A DNA stretch of 9,996 bases from NCBI GenBank assembly GCA_035294325.1, contig DATGLE010000114.1:1-9996 (forward strand). The letters are read 5' to 3'. Shown piece after piece: positions 1-6,412 of this stretch. The notes under the pieces are model-generated. The model was not told where the DNA came from. It did not search any database and worked only from the letters and a program-made list of their open reading frames with translations. The stretch is from DATGLE01 sp035294325 (lineage in GTDB: Bacteria; Chloroflexota; Ktedonobacteria; Ktedonobacterales; Ktedonobacteraceae). The position numbers and the translations under genes were made by a program. Every line of letters begins with the position of its first letter. Position 1 is the first letter of the stretch.

Positions 1-47
1 AGTGTAGAGCGCGCAGCAGGCGCCCAAAAATATGCCCAAAGTGTTAT

Positions 48-980
48 TTAGCACCCGGCAGGCGCCAGAACATAGCCGGTGACTTCATAGCCGCGACCAG
101 GCCGCTCTTTCTGAGGCAGATCGGAGATCCATTCCCACTGCTCCTCCTCCTGAACCGTGAACTGCTCGCGCACGAGTTCGGGGAAGGCGCGCGGTAGGAG
201 AGGCAGCAGGCGTCGATGTGCAGCATCGTGGTCGCTGCCATGCATGTTGAAGACGAAGCCGCGCACATCGCTGAGCAGCGCCGCGCAGCCACCTGCATCC
301 AACAGTTCCCGCATGAGGTGTAGATGCGCTCGGATGATGCGCACGCGCAGGGATTGCGCCGCCTCCTGATAGCGGCGGTGGCGCTCCTGCTCGCCCGTGA
401 ACCAGGGCGCAATGCTCTGCATAGAGTCGAGCATATCCAGGAGTGGATAGCTGAAAAGCTGCGAGAGCACGAGCGAACTCACGACCAGGCCGAACGAGCC
501 GGGGGCCAGCCCGGGAATCGCTGGCGGATCGGGCACCGCGCACTGTTCAAGGCACTGAGCGGCGGCGTTCAAAAAGGTCTGCCGGCCTTGAGCCTCCAGC
601 TTTTGCCAGGGCTGATGCTTGATGAGGCGATCCAGCCTGGCGCTGACGCCTCCGCTGATGTCGCATTGCACAATCTGCACGCGCTTGCGCAGTGCCGCCG
701 CTGCCAGCTCATCGCGGCCACGCTGCATCGCCGCGAGATCCAGGTCCGCCAGCACGACCTCATCGCAGGCGCGCGCTAACGTGGTGAGAGGAACCTCCGT
801 GCATGCGCCGGCGCCGAGCACAAGCGCGTTCTGCGCGGCGCCGGGCGAGCGGCTGTGCAGGGCATGCAGAATCAGCGCCTCGCAATGCTGGAGATGCTGC
901 GGAGCATACTGGCGCAGCCATGCGCGGCGTTCCGCTCCCTGCGTCTGTCGATTGTTATGAGGAAGCGTCTCGATACGCAC
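48..980 (-). CDS. SAM-dependent methyltransferase-like protein (class I fold), 310 aa
   Basis: Seen: the N-terminal half reads as a Rossmann-type SAM-binding domain. The segment ALVLGAGAC at residues 52-60 fits motif I, the strand VVLADLD (75-81) ends in acidic residues expected to contact the ribose, QIVQCDISG (102-110) fits the next strand, and FGLVVSSLVLSQLF (163-176) fits the post-motif strand. The rest is helical and rich in Arg, Gln and His; FVFNMHGSDHD (242-252) is distinctive but I do not recognise it. Start: GTG at 978-980, only 6 bp after the TAA of the upstream isomerase gene (987-989). There is no strong ribosome-binding site, which suggests translational coupling; an ATG nearby is out of frame. 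Known: this fold transfers methyl groups from SAM to very varied substrates. Inferred: a soluble cytoplasmic enzyme. The substrate cannot be told from the sequence, and a non-catalytic Rossmann protein is possible. Positions 1-47 hold no further gene. Confidence 0.7.
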   Translation of the reverse strand: MRIETLPHNNRQTQGAERRAWLRQYAPQHLQHCEALILHALHSRSPGAAQNALVLGAGACTEVPLTTLARACDEVVLADLDLAAMQRGRDELAAAALRKRVQIVQCDISGGVSARLDRLIKHQPWQKLEAQGRQTFLNAAAQCLEQCAVPDPPAIPGLAPGSFGLVVSSLVLSQLFSYPLLDMLDSMQSIAPWFTGEQERHRRYQEAAQSLRVRIIRAHLHLMRELLDAGGCAALLSDVRGFVFNMHGSDHDAAHRRLLPLLPRAFPELVREQFTVQEEEQWEWISDLPQKERPGRGYEVTGYVLAPAGC

Positions 981-986
981 AACGCA

Positions 987-1781
987 TTATTTACCGCTAT
1001 AGCGTGGCCTGCGTTTTTGCAGGAAGGCGCTCACGCCTTCGCGAAAATCCTCGGTGGTGACGGCGATATCTTGCAGTTCCCCTTCCAGCTTCAGCGCAGC
1101 CGCCAGGTCACAGTCCAGCCCCCCGTACATCAGTTCTTTAATCAGGCCATAGGCGCGTGTCGGCCCCTGCGCTAACTTTTGCGCCAGGGCCATCGTTGCC
1201 GTCTCGAACTCGTCCACCGGCACGCAGCGATTGACCAGCCCGATACGCTCCGCCTCCGGCCCGCTCACCTCTTCGGCCAGCATCGCCATCTCCAGCGCCT
1301 TGCCCAGCCCGATGAGGCGCGGCAAGAAATAGCCGCCCCCGCCATCGGGAACGAGTCCGATGCGCGCGAACGCCTCGATGAAGCGCGCGTCGTCGGCGGC
1401 AATACGCAGGTCACATGCCAGGGCAATGTTGCAGGAGATGCCGGCGGCCACACCGCGAATAGCGGCGATTACCGGTTTGGGCATCTCGTGGATGAGCCTG
1501 ACGACACGATGATATCTATCCAGGTGGCTGCTAATGGGCTTCTCGCTCTCCGATTGAACGGCGGAAAGCTCGGAGAGGTCCTGCCCGGAGCCAAAGGCCC
1601 GGCCCGCTCCCGTGATGACGACGCAGCGAATCGCCTCATCCGCTGCCGCAGCCTCCAGGGCCTCCGTCAGTTCCTGTAGCATAAGATTGTTGAAGGCGTT
1701 CAACACCTCCGGGCGATTCATCGTGATGGTGACGATACTCTCCGTCTGCTGGATGAGCAGATGCTGGAAATCGGTGCGCAT
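987..1781 (-). CDS. Enoyl-CoA hydratase/isomerase family protein, PaaG-like, 264 aa
   Basis: A complete crotonase-fold protein of normal family length. Seen: MNRPEVLNAF (21-30), the first oxyanion-hole segment GRAFGSGQDL (60-69), the second at IRGVAAG (108-114), then ACDLRIA and IGLVPDGGGGYFLPRL (141-156). The two catalytic glutamates of classical enoyl-CoA hydratase appear replaced: Asn118 sits where CELAMMCD has Glu, and a Phe replaces the second. Asp146 in LVPDGGG matches the acidic residue of the PaaG-type epoxyphenylacetyl-CoA and enoyl-CoA isomerases. So isomerase chemistry on an acyl-CoA is likelier than hydration; this is inference by motif alignment from memory. Start: ATG at 1779-1781 with GGCAGGAC about 6 bp upstream. 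It is followed 6 bp later by the methyltransferase gene. The upstream gap to holB (206 bp) carries a palindromic element, so this gene may have its own promoter in 1782-1836, but none is obvious. Confidence 0.88.
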   Translation of the reverse strand: MRTDFQHLLIQQTESIVTITMNRPEVLNAFNNLMLQELTEALEAAAADEAIRCVVITGAGRAFGSGQDLSELSAVQSESEKPISSHLDRYHRVVRLIHEMPKPVIAAIRGVAAGISCNIALACDLRIAADDARFIEAFARIGLVPDGGGGYFLPRLIGLGKALEMAMLAEEVSGPEAERIGLVNRCVPVDEFETATMALAQKLAQGPTRAYGLIKELMYGGLDCDLAAALKLEGELQDIAVTTEDFREGVSAFLQKRRPRYSGK

Positions 1782-1836
1782 TGTATGTCCTGCCTTTCAT
1801 AACAGAGTATCTCTGATAGCTCTGGCTCCATCGCTT

Positions 1837-1940
1837 GCTCGCGCCGCAGGCGCTCGCCGGATATAGTACTGTGTGAAAAAAATGCGCGGCACGCATTTTT
1901 TTCACACAGTACTATATCCCCTTGCGTGGCGAAGCAGCGC
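1837..1940. repeat. Three-part palindromic element, copy A
   Basis: Left module 1837-1857: a 9-mer GCCGCAGGC between two direct copies of GCTCGC. Central perfect palindrome: arms 1859-1886 and 1892-1919, 28 bp each with no mismatch, around the 5-nt loop CGGCA. Right module 1924-1940: GCGTGGCGAAGCAGCGC, itself a weak hairpin. It lies between holB and the isomerase gene, which run the same way. The upper stem contains AAATGCG, shared with copy C; the lower stem is different from copies B and C. No T-tract follows the hairpin on the minus strand, so it is not a standard intrinsic terminator. Extra bases GCTT just left of the left module repeat its end motif. Confidence 0.9.
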
Positions 1941-1987
1941 GCATGTCCGGTGAGAGCGAACCAGGACGCTAAACATCATACACCCTC

Positions 1988-3019
1988 TTAAGATAATTCA
2001 GGCGTATCGAGCATGAGCACTTCGAGCGCAACGCGGGCGTTGACGTTCTGCTCGATAGCCTCCCTTGCCTGCAAAATAGCTCGTATCATGCGCTCGGCCT
2101 GTGCCGAACCCAGCCTGGCCGCCTGCTTCTGCAAGAGATCGCGCATATCCACATTCACCGTCAAATCGAGGCAGTGATTGGCGGCCAGCGCCACATCACG
2201 CCACCACAATAGCCACAGATCCAGGACAGTATCCAGCTTTTCGGATTCTGAACTCAAGCGCTGAGCCATATCGAAGCGCTGCACCTTGCTTAAAGCTGGC
2301 AGTTGCGCCAGCATCTCCAACTGCGTTCGACGCTCGGCAAGCATGTCCTCGTCCTCGACTGCCTGCACAGCCCAGCCCATACGCCCGGCAGCCAGCGCCG
2401 CGATAAGTGCGGCTTCTTCCGGCCCAACCTCCCAGAGCTGCTCCAGCGCAGTCCTGATCTGTTCTGTAGAGAGCAGCTGCATGGGAACCTGCTGTACGCG
2501 TGAGATGATCGTTGGCAGCAGCAGGCCGGCATCATGCGTCGTGAGCAGCAGCACCACATCCGGCTCCGGCTCCTCCAGCGTCTTTAGCAGGCAATTGGCG
2601 GCCTGCGGGTTCATATCGTGCGCGTTCTCAATGATAAAGACGTTGCGCCGCCCTTCGAGCGTCTTGCGCGCCGAATCGCTCTGGAGCGCGCGAATCTGCT
2701 CGATGAGAATGGCCTGCTTATCGGCGGGCTTTGCGATGATATGCACATCGGGATGATTTCCGTGCAAAACCTTGCGACAGGCGATGCAGGAGTTGCAAGG
2801 CTCCAATGGCGCGGTCTGCGGATCGGGACCGCCGGTGCAGAGCAGCGTCTGCGCGAAGCGGCGCGCCAGCAGCGTTTTGCCGATATGCTGCGGGCCGGTG
2901 AAGAGGTAGGCGTGGCGTACCTGCTGCGCGGCCAGCGTGCGGCGCAGGATGTCTATAGCATGTTCGTGGCCGATTATATTCCAGCCCGCAGTGCGGGCGC
3001 TCTCTGCTATCATGCCCAT
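1988..3019 (-). CDS. holB: DNA polymerase III subunit delta' (clamp loader), 343 aa
   Basis: An AAA+ clamp-loader ATPase of the delta'/gamma family, part of the complex that places the sliding clamp on DNA. Seen: GWNIIGHEHA near the start, Walker A GPQHIGKT (42-49), a zinc-binding set with Cys61, Cys75, Cys78 and Cys81 in CNSCIAC followed by GNHPDV, a Walker-B-like FIIENAHDMN (128-137), then LLKTLEEPEPDVVLLLTT (144-161) and IISR (171-174). The C-terminal part (about 200-343) fits the helical collar domain. The complete P-loop contrasts with the degenerate one of E. coli delta'. The shorter length and lack of a long C-terminal tail argue against DnaX. Start: ATG at 3017-3019 has no visible Shine-Dalgarno. 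A second ATG lies two codons on, and a possible -10 box directly abuts the start (see separate entry). No tmk gene is adjacent, unlike many genomes. Confidence 0.9.
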   Translation of the reverse strand: MGMIAESARTAGWNIIGHEHAIDILRRTLAAQQVRHAYLFTGPQHIGKTLLARRFAQTLLCTGGPDPQTAPLEPCNSCIACRKVLHGNHPDVHIIAKPADKQAILIEQIRALQSDSARKTLEGRRNVFIIENAHDMNPQAANCLLKTLEEPEPDVVLLLTTHDAGLLLPTIISRVQQVPMQLLSTEQIRTALEQLWEVGPEEAALIAALAAGRMGWAVQAVEDEDMLAERRTQLEMLAQLPALSKVQRFDMAQRLSSESEKLDTVLDLWLLWWRDVALAANHCLDLTVNVDMRDLLQKQAARLGSAQAERMIRAILQAREAIEQNVNARVALEVLMLDTPELS

Positions 3020-3054
3020 ATGATACGACTTGATTGAACTACAATCAAGTTCAA
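3020..3054 (-). promoter_or_regulatory. Possible promoter and overlapping inverted repeats upstream of holB
   Basis: Read on the minus strand, TTGATT (3043-3048) and TATCAT (3020-3025) are spaced by 17 bp, a plausible -35/-10 pair. The -10 directly touches the holB ATG, so transcription would start within the first codons, giving a leaderless message from the second Met (3011-3013). Two overlapping inverted repeats sit here: a 9-bp pair, 3028-3036 with 3042-3050, and a 7-bp pair, TTGAACT (3034-3040) with AGTTCAA (3048-3054). They cannot form together. Whether they are operators or chance is open. Confidence 0.3.
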
Positions 3055-3109
3055 AAGACTTGAGTCAGGACTTTCTCATTCTAGAATTAGCTCTGTTTGA
3101 CACCGGTTG

Positions 3110-3538
3110 TTAGCCCAGCTTATAGGTAACGAGACCTTTCGCCACAGCGGTTCCTGAGAGAGTGTGGACATCCACATCCAGGTAGACCAGGCTGCGGCCA
3201 CGACGCAGCACGCGGGCGGTGGCGCGCAGATCTGTTTTCTCGGCGGGTGCGAGATAGGTAACGGTGAGGCTGACGGTCGCGCCGCGCATATTTCTGGGAG
3301 CCTCCGCATCCGACCAGGCCGCGACAGTCGCGGCGGTATCGATCAGCGAAGCGATGGCGCCGCCATGCACAATCGTTCCGATGGTGACAAGCGACTCGGC
3401 GAAGGGCAGCGTCAGCGTTGCCTCTCCCGGCTGCATAGCCGTAAGCTGCATCCCCAGGTGGATAACATAGGGCGAGCCGGGGAAAAACTGGCGTATAAAG
3501 TCTGCGCCTGAAATGGGCTGATCGGTGGGTGTACTCAC
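3110..3538 (-). CDS. PaaI-family hotdog-fold acyl-CoA thioesterase, 142 aa
   Basis: A small hotdog protein of typical length for the family (about 140 aa), expected to hydrolyse acyl-CoA or aryl-CoA thioesters in the cytoplasm as a dimer or tetramer. Seen: VHGGAIASLIDTAATVAAW (57-75) holds the HGG turn, Asp67 and the long central helix that define PaaI/YdiI-type enzymes. MRGATVSLTVTYLAPA (84-99) and RVLRRGRSLVYLDVDV (109-124) are the expected strands. Start: GTG at 3536-3538, chosen because AAGGAG lies about 8 bp upstream; no ATG competes. Substrate cannot be assigned. A PaaG-like isomerase two genes downstream hints at shared acyl-CoA metabolism, but holB between them makes this weak. It diverges from the TSUP permease gene across a 304-bp region with no convincing promoter for this gene. 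Confidence 0.88.
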   Translation of the reverse strand: MSTPTDQPISGADFIRQFFPGSPYVIHLGMQLTAMQPGEATLTLPFAESLVTIGTIVHGGAIASLIDTAATVAAWSDAEAPRNMRGATVSLTVTYLAPAEKTDLRATARVLRRGRSLVYLDVDVHTLSGTAVAKGLVTYKLG

Positions 3539-3645
3539 AGGTGTATCTCCTTCTGTCGATTACCAAACAGTCTGGACAGTCATAGGTTGCTGCGCGCCGC
3601 CAAAACCTCACGCAAATTTTTCACTTTTCTTTTTACCACATTATT

Positions 3646-3752
3646 GCTCGCGCCTGCGGCGCTCGCTTTGGGAATGAATAGTGGTTGGGGCAACAGCCGC
3701 GAAGCGGCTGTTGCCCCAACCACTATTCATTCCTTGCGCGGCGGAGCCGCGC
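3646..3752. repeat. Three-part palindromic element, copy B
   Basis: Left module 3646-3666: the 9-mer GCCTGCGGC between two direct copies of GCTCGC. Central perfect palindrome: arms 3671-3700 and 3704-3733, 30 bp each with no mismatch, closing on the 3-nt loop GAA. Right module 3736-3752: GCGCGGCGGAGCCGCGC, a perfect 7-bp hairpin with loop GGA that can extend by flanking TT/AA. It sits between two divergent genes, upstream of both, so it cannot be a terminator for either. The stem sequence is unrelated to those of copies A and C apart from a GC-rich tip. Confidence 0.92.
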
Positions 3753-3789
3753 AAAGGTGCTGAGAAATGCGCAACCTGAGCGGACGTGG

Positions 3790-3814
3790 TATACTCAAAA
3801 CTACAAAGAGTATA
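3790..3814 (+). promoter_or_regulatory. Promoter -10 with overlapping operator-like inverted repeat before the TSUP gene
   Basis: TATACT at 3790-3795 is a near-consensus -10 box. At 17 bp spacing the -35 position reads ATGCGC, which is poor. A 7-bp perfect inverted repeat, TATACTC (3790-3796) and GAGTATA (3808-3814), with an 11-nt spacer, covers the -10 and the likely transcription start. This is a typical place for a repressor site. Because of the symmetry a TATACT also reads leftward. The regulator is unknown. Confidence 0.45.
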
Positions 3815-3842
3815 GTAATAGCGGGCTAGAGGTTCCCATTTT

Positions 3843-4625
3843 ATGATTTCCCTGACACTCACCAACGCCATCATCTTATTTATCGCCGCAGTGCTTGGCG
3901 GCACGCTCAACTCTGTTGCCGGCGGTGGCAGCCTCATCGGCTTCCCCTCATTGATCTTCACCGGTGTGCCATCCATTCAGGCGAACGCGACCAATACGGT
4001 AGCGCTCTGGCCCGGTTCGGTTGCCAGCGGCGTTGCTTATCGCAAAGAGCTTGCCACGCTCAGGCGCGGGCTGACGTTTCTGCTCTCTGCGACAAGCCTG
4101 GTAGGCGGTGTGCTCGGCGCACTCTTATTGCTCCACACCCCACAATCACTCTTCAACCATCTGATACCCTTTCTTCTGCTGATCGCCACCGTGCTTTTCG
4201 CTTTCAGCGGGCAAATCACGGCGCGTCTGCGCATGCTTTCTATCGAAAAGATGCGCCTGACGTGGCCCGTGCTGATTATTATATCCTTCGTGCAACTGAT
4301 TATCTCCACCTATGGCGGATATTTCGGCGGCGGCATGGGCCTGCTGATCCTGTCGGTCCTGGCGATGCTGGGTATGAAAGACATCCACGCCATGAACGGC
4401 CTCAAGACCGTGCTGACCGTCGCCGTCAATGGGGTGGCCGTGATTACCTTTATCATTGCCGGAGCGATTGTGTGGCCCCAGGCGATCCTGATGATAGTTG
4501 GCGCTATTGTGGGCGGCTACGGTGGCGCCTACTATGCGCGCAAGATGGATCAGAGATGGATACGCGTCTTCGTAATCGTCGTTGGAGTCTGTTTGACTAT
4601 CTACTTTTTCGTTCGATATTACTGA
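3843..4625 (+). CDS. TSUP family permease (TauE/SafE type), 260 aa
   Basis: An integral membrane protein of usual family length, almost entirely hydrophobic with about eight predicted helices. Seen: the first family repeat LGGTLNSVAGGGSLIGFPSL (residues about 18-37) leading into VPSIQANATNTVALWPGS, and the second, STYGGYFGGGMGLLIL, followed by GMKDIHAMNGLKT. These paired glycine-rich and Asn/Thr motifs are characteristic of TSUP proteins. Known: members move sulfite, sulfoacetate, organosulfonates or other small anions across the cytoplasmic membrane. The substrate here cannot be told; no sulfur gene is nearby. Start: ATG 3843 with GAGG about 10 bp upstream. It has its own candidate promoter and operator-like repeat. 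The next gene, an MFS exporter, follows in the same direction after a palindromic element, so it may be in a separate transcript. Confidence 0.92.
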   Translation: MISLTLTNAIILFIAAVLGGTLNSVAGGGSLIGFPSLIFTGVPSIQANATNTVALWPGSVASGVAYRKELATLRRGLTFLLSATSLVGGVLGALLLLHTPQSLFNHLIPFLLLIATVLFAFSGQITARLRMLSIEKMRLTWPVLIIISFVQLIISTYGGYFGGGMGLLILSVLAMLGMKDIHAMNGLKTVLTVAVNGVAVITFIIAGAIVWPQAILMIVGAIVGGYGGAYYARKMDQRWIRVFVIVVGVCLTIYFFVRYY

Positions 4626-4975
4626 CCGGGCCAGTAACGATTGATTCGCGCTATGCGTGCATTGTTAAGAGTGTGCTGGATTCAGTCGCCATCACTGGCT
4701 TGCGCCTGCGGCGCTTGCCGTTGGAGTGTGTGCGGGACAAATGCGCTTCGCGCATTTGTCCCGCACACACTCCAATCCCGGGCGTGGCGGAGCCGCGCGA
4801 AGGCCCGGTACACGAGGAAGAGATGAAGAGCATCAAACACTCTTTAAACATAGGAGCTTGGCGCTATTCGCGGAGAGAAAGCCGAGAAATGGAGCAGCAG
4901 GAGAGTAGATCAACAACACTACAGGACGATACATTGCAGGCGCAAAAAGAGGCGCGTCGCGGCGGGAGGGGTCGG
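4626..4975. other. Intergenic region before the MFS gene, 350 bp
   Basis: It contains palindromic element C (4698-4798), then about 175 bp with no clear promoter. The MFS reading frame is open through all of it, so part could be coding if translation starts at the ATG of 4823 (GAGG just upstream) or 4889 (GGAGA upstream). The 4889-4975 stretch would encode a hydrophilic Gln/Glu/Arg-rich extension. Confidence 0.6.
4698..4798. repeat. Three-part palindromic element, copy C
   Basis: Left module 4698-4718: the 9-mer GCCTGCGGC between two direct copies of GCTTGC. Central perfect palindrome: arms 4721-4746 and 4750-4775, 26 bp each with no mismatch, closing on loop TTC. Right module 4782-4798: GCGTGGCGGAGCCGCGC, a 7-bp hairpin with one G-T pair, 16 of 17 bases identical to copy B. 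It lies between two rightward genes, where it could affect read-through, but no T-tract follows. Confidence 0.92.
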
Positions 4976-6412
4976 ATGCCCGACGATGGTGAGGAGCATG
5001 CGGGAAAATGGGCCACGCTCGCTATCGTGGGCGTCGGCGTTTTCATGGCGACGCTCGACTCGTCCATCGTCAATATCAGCCTGCCCGCCATTGCGCGCTA
5101 TTTCGGCGTCCCGCTCAACGGGCAGGTCGAATGGGTTATCATCGCCTATCTCGTTGCCACGGCGGCGATCCTGTTGACGGCGGGGCGCCTGGCCGACATG
5201 ATCGGGCGCAAGGCCGTCTGGACTGCCGGCCTCATTATTTTCACCAGCGGCTCGGCGCTCTGCGGCGCCGCTCCTACGCTTGGCCTCCTGATCGCCTTCC
5301 GCGCCTTCCAGGGACTGGGTGGTGCACTGCTGATGTCGGTCTCGCCCGCGATGCTCACGCACGGCTTTCCAGAGCACGAACGCGGGCGCGCGCTGGGACT
5401 GAACGCCGTGATTGTGGCGCTCGGCGTGAGCGTCGGGCCGACGCTGGGCGGCCTGATTACGGGCTATCTCTCGTGGCGCTGGATCTTCTACGTCAACGTG
5501 CCCATCGGCATCTGCGGGCTGATCGCCACGCTGCGCGTCCTGACCGAGAAGCTGCGCCGCAACCCCGGGCGCTTCGATCCACTGGGCGCTCTTGTGCTGG
5601 CGATAGGGCTGGCCTCGCTCACCGCCGGGCTTTCGTTCGGGCAGGAGATAGGCTGGACCTCGCCGCTGCTCATCGCCAGCATTGTCGTAGGCGTCGGCCT
5701 GCTTGCTTTGCTGCCCTTTGTTGAGATGCGCGTCTCCAATCCTATTATCGTCCTCTCGCTATTGCACAATCGCGTCTTCGTCTCGGCCATCGTCAGTTCC
5801 ATCCTGAGTTTTCTGGCGCTCTTTGCCGTGAGCTTCATGCTGCCGTTCTACCTCGAACAACTGCGTAACTTCCCTACCGAAATGGCCGGCGTACTCTTAA
5901 CCCCGCTTCCGCTGACTATCGCTGTGATCGCGCCGATCAGCGGCTCGCTCGCTGACCGCTTCGGCACGCGCTGGCTGGCGGCTGGCGGGCTGGCTATCGC
6001 CTGCCTGGGCCTGGTCTTCATCAGCCAGTTGAATGCCCACAGCTCGCTCTGGGATATCATCTGGCGCCTGATGTTCACCGGTGCGGGGCAGGCCATCTTC
6101 CAATCGCCCAACAACAGCGCTCTCATGGGGGCAGCTCCCCGCCAGCATCAAGGCAGCGCCGCCGGCTTCCTGGCAACCGCGCGTGTAACCGGCCAGAGCC
6201 TCAGCGTGGCGCTGGCCGGAGCTATCTTCGCGGGGCTGGGCGGCGCGACAGCCGGACTCGTGCTGCAATTGAATCGCGCCGGCCCACATCTCAGCGCCGT
6301 GCAGCATACCTTCTCCTACAGCTTCCAGGTAACGTTTCTGGTCTGCGCCGTCATCGCCTTTATCGGCGTCTTCACCTCGCTGGTGAGGGGCAAAGAGGAG
6401 AGAGCAAAATGA
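4976..6412 (+). CDS. MFS transporter, DHA2 (EmrB/QacA) drug:H+ antiporter family, about 478 aa
   Basis: A membrane exporter of the 14-helix DHA2 group, which use the proton gradient to expel drugs or other toxic compounds. Seen: FMATLDSSIVNISLPAI in helix 1 (the DHA2 motif with a membrane-embedded Asp), LTAGRLADMIGRKAVW (motif A in the loop between helices 2 and 3), FRAFQGLGGALLMS, and the antiporter motif C region GVSVGPTLGGLITGYLSWRW followed by FYVNVPIG. Length suits 14 helices. The substrate is unknown. Start: ATG 4976 is chosen because GGAGGGG sits 4-6 bp upstream and the conserved part begins 13 residues later. ATG 4889 (507 aa) and ATG 4823 (529 aa) are in-frame alternatives. The stop overlaps the start of the WYL regulator (ATGA), so the two are surely co-translated, and the regulator probably controls this exporter. 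Confidence 0.92.
   Translation: MPDDGEEHAGKWATLAIVGVGVFMATLDSSIVNISLPAIARYFGVPLNGQVEWVIIAYLVATAAILLTAGRLADMIGRKAVWTAGLIIFTSGSALCGAAPTLGLLIAFRAFQGLGGALLMSVSPAMLTHGFPEHERGRALGLNAVIVALGVSVGPTLGGLITGYLSWRWIFYVNVPIGICGLIATLRVLTEKLRRNPGRFDPLGALVLAIGLASLTAGLSFGQEIGWTSPLLIASIVVGVGLLALLPFVEMRVSNPIIVLSLLHNRVFVSAIVSSILSFLALFAVSFMLPFYLEQLRNFPTEMAGVLLTPLPLTIAVIAPISGSLADRFGTRWLAAGGLAIACLGLVFISQLNAHSSLWDIIWRLMFTGAGQAIFQSPNNSALMGAAPRQHQGSAAGFLATARVTGQSLSVALAGAIFAGLGGATAGLVLQLNRAGPHLSAVQHTFSYSFQVTFLVCAVIAFIGVFTSLVRGKEERAK

Larger units (their letters stand above)
3539..3842. other. Divergent intergenic region, 304 bp, no gene
   Basis: It separates the leftward thioesterase gene from the rightward TSUP gene. 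Contents from left to right: the thioesterase ribosome-binding site, an AT-rich stretch at about 3617-3645 with A/T tracts, palindromic element B (3646-3752), and the TSUP promoter with its inverted repeat (3790-3814). No credible small ORF was seen. Confidence 0.7.

Noticed and set aside
85..543. Several long leftward and rightward open frames opposite or out of phase with the methyltransferase gene
   Set aside because: They are typical shadows of a GC-rich gene; translations are Arg/Ala/Ser-rich with no motif, and the 310-aa frame has clear SAM-binding motifs.
1636..1905. Leftward 89-aa open frame starting inside palindrome A
   Set aside because: It overlaps the isomerase gene out of frame and its start lies in the hairpin arm; no recognisable protein.
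1837..1940. CRISPR array or riboswitch reading of the repeated palindromes
   Set aside because: There are only single, widely spaced copies with no spacer-repeat periodicity and no cas genes. Copy B is upstream of divergent genes, and no known riboswitch core was recognised.
1945..1967. Possible terminator hairpin for holB (GTCC/GGAC and GGT/ACC with a bulged A)
   Set aside because: Short, imperfect and without a T-tract on the minus strand.
4262..4975. A long open frame that would extend the MFS protein to 716 aa across the end of the permease gene
   Set aside because: It overlaps the well-supported TSUP gene in another frame, reads through palindrome C, and its translation there is Arg-rich nonsense without MFS features.
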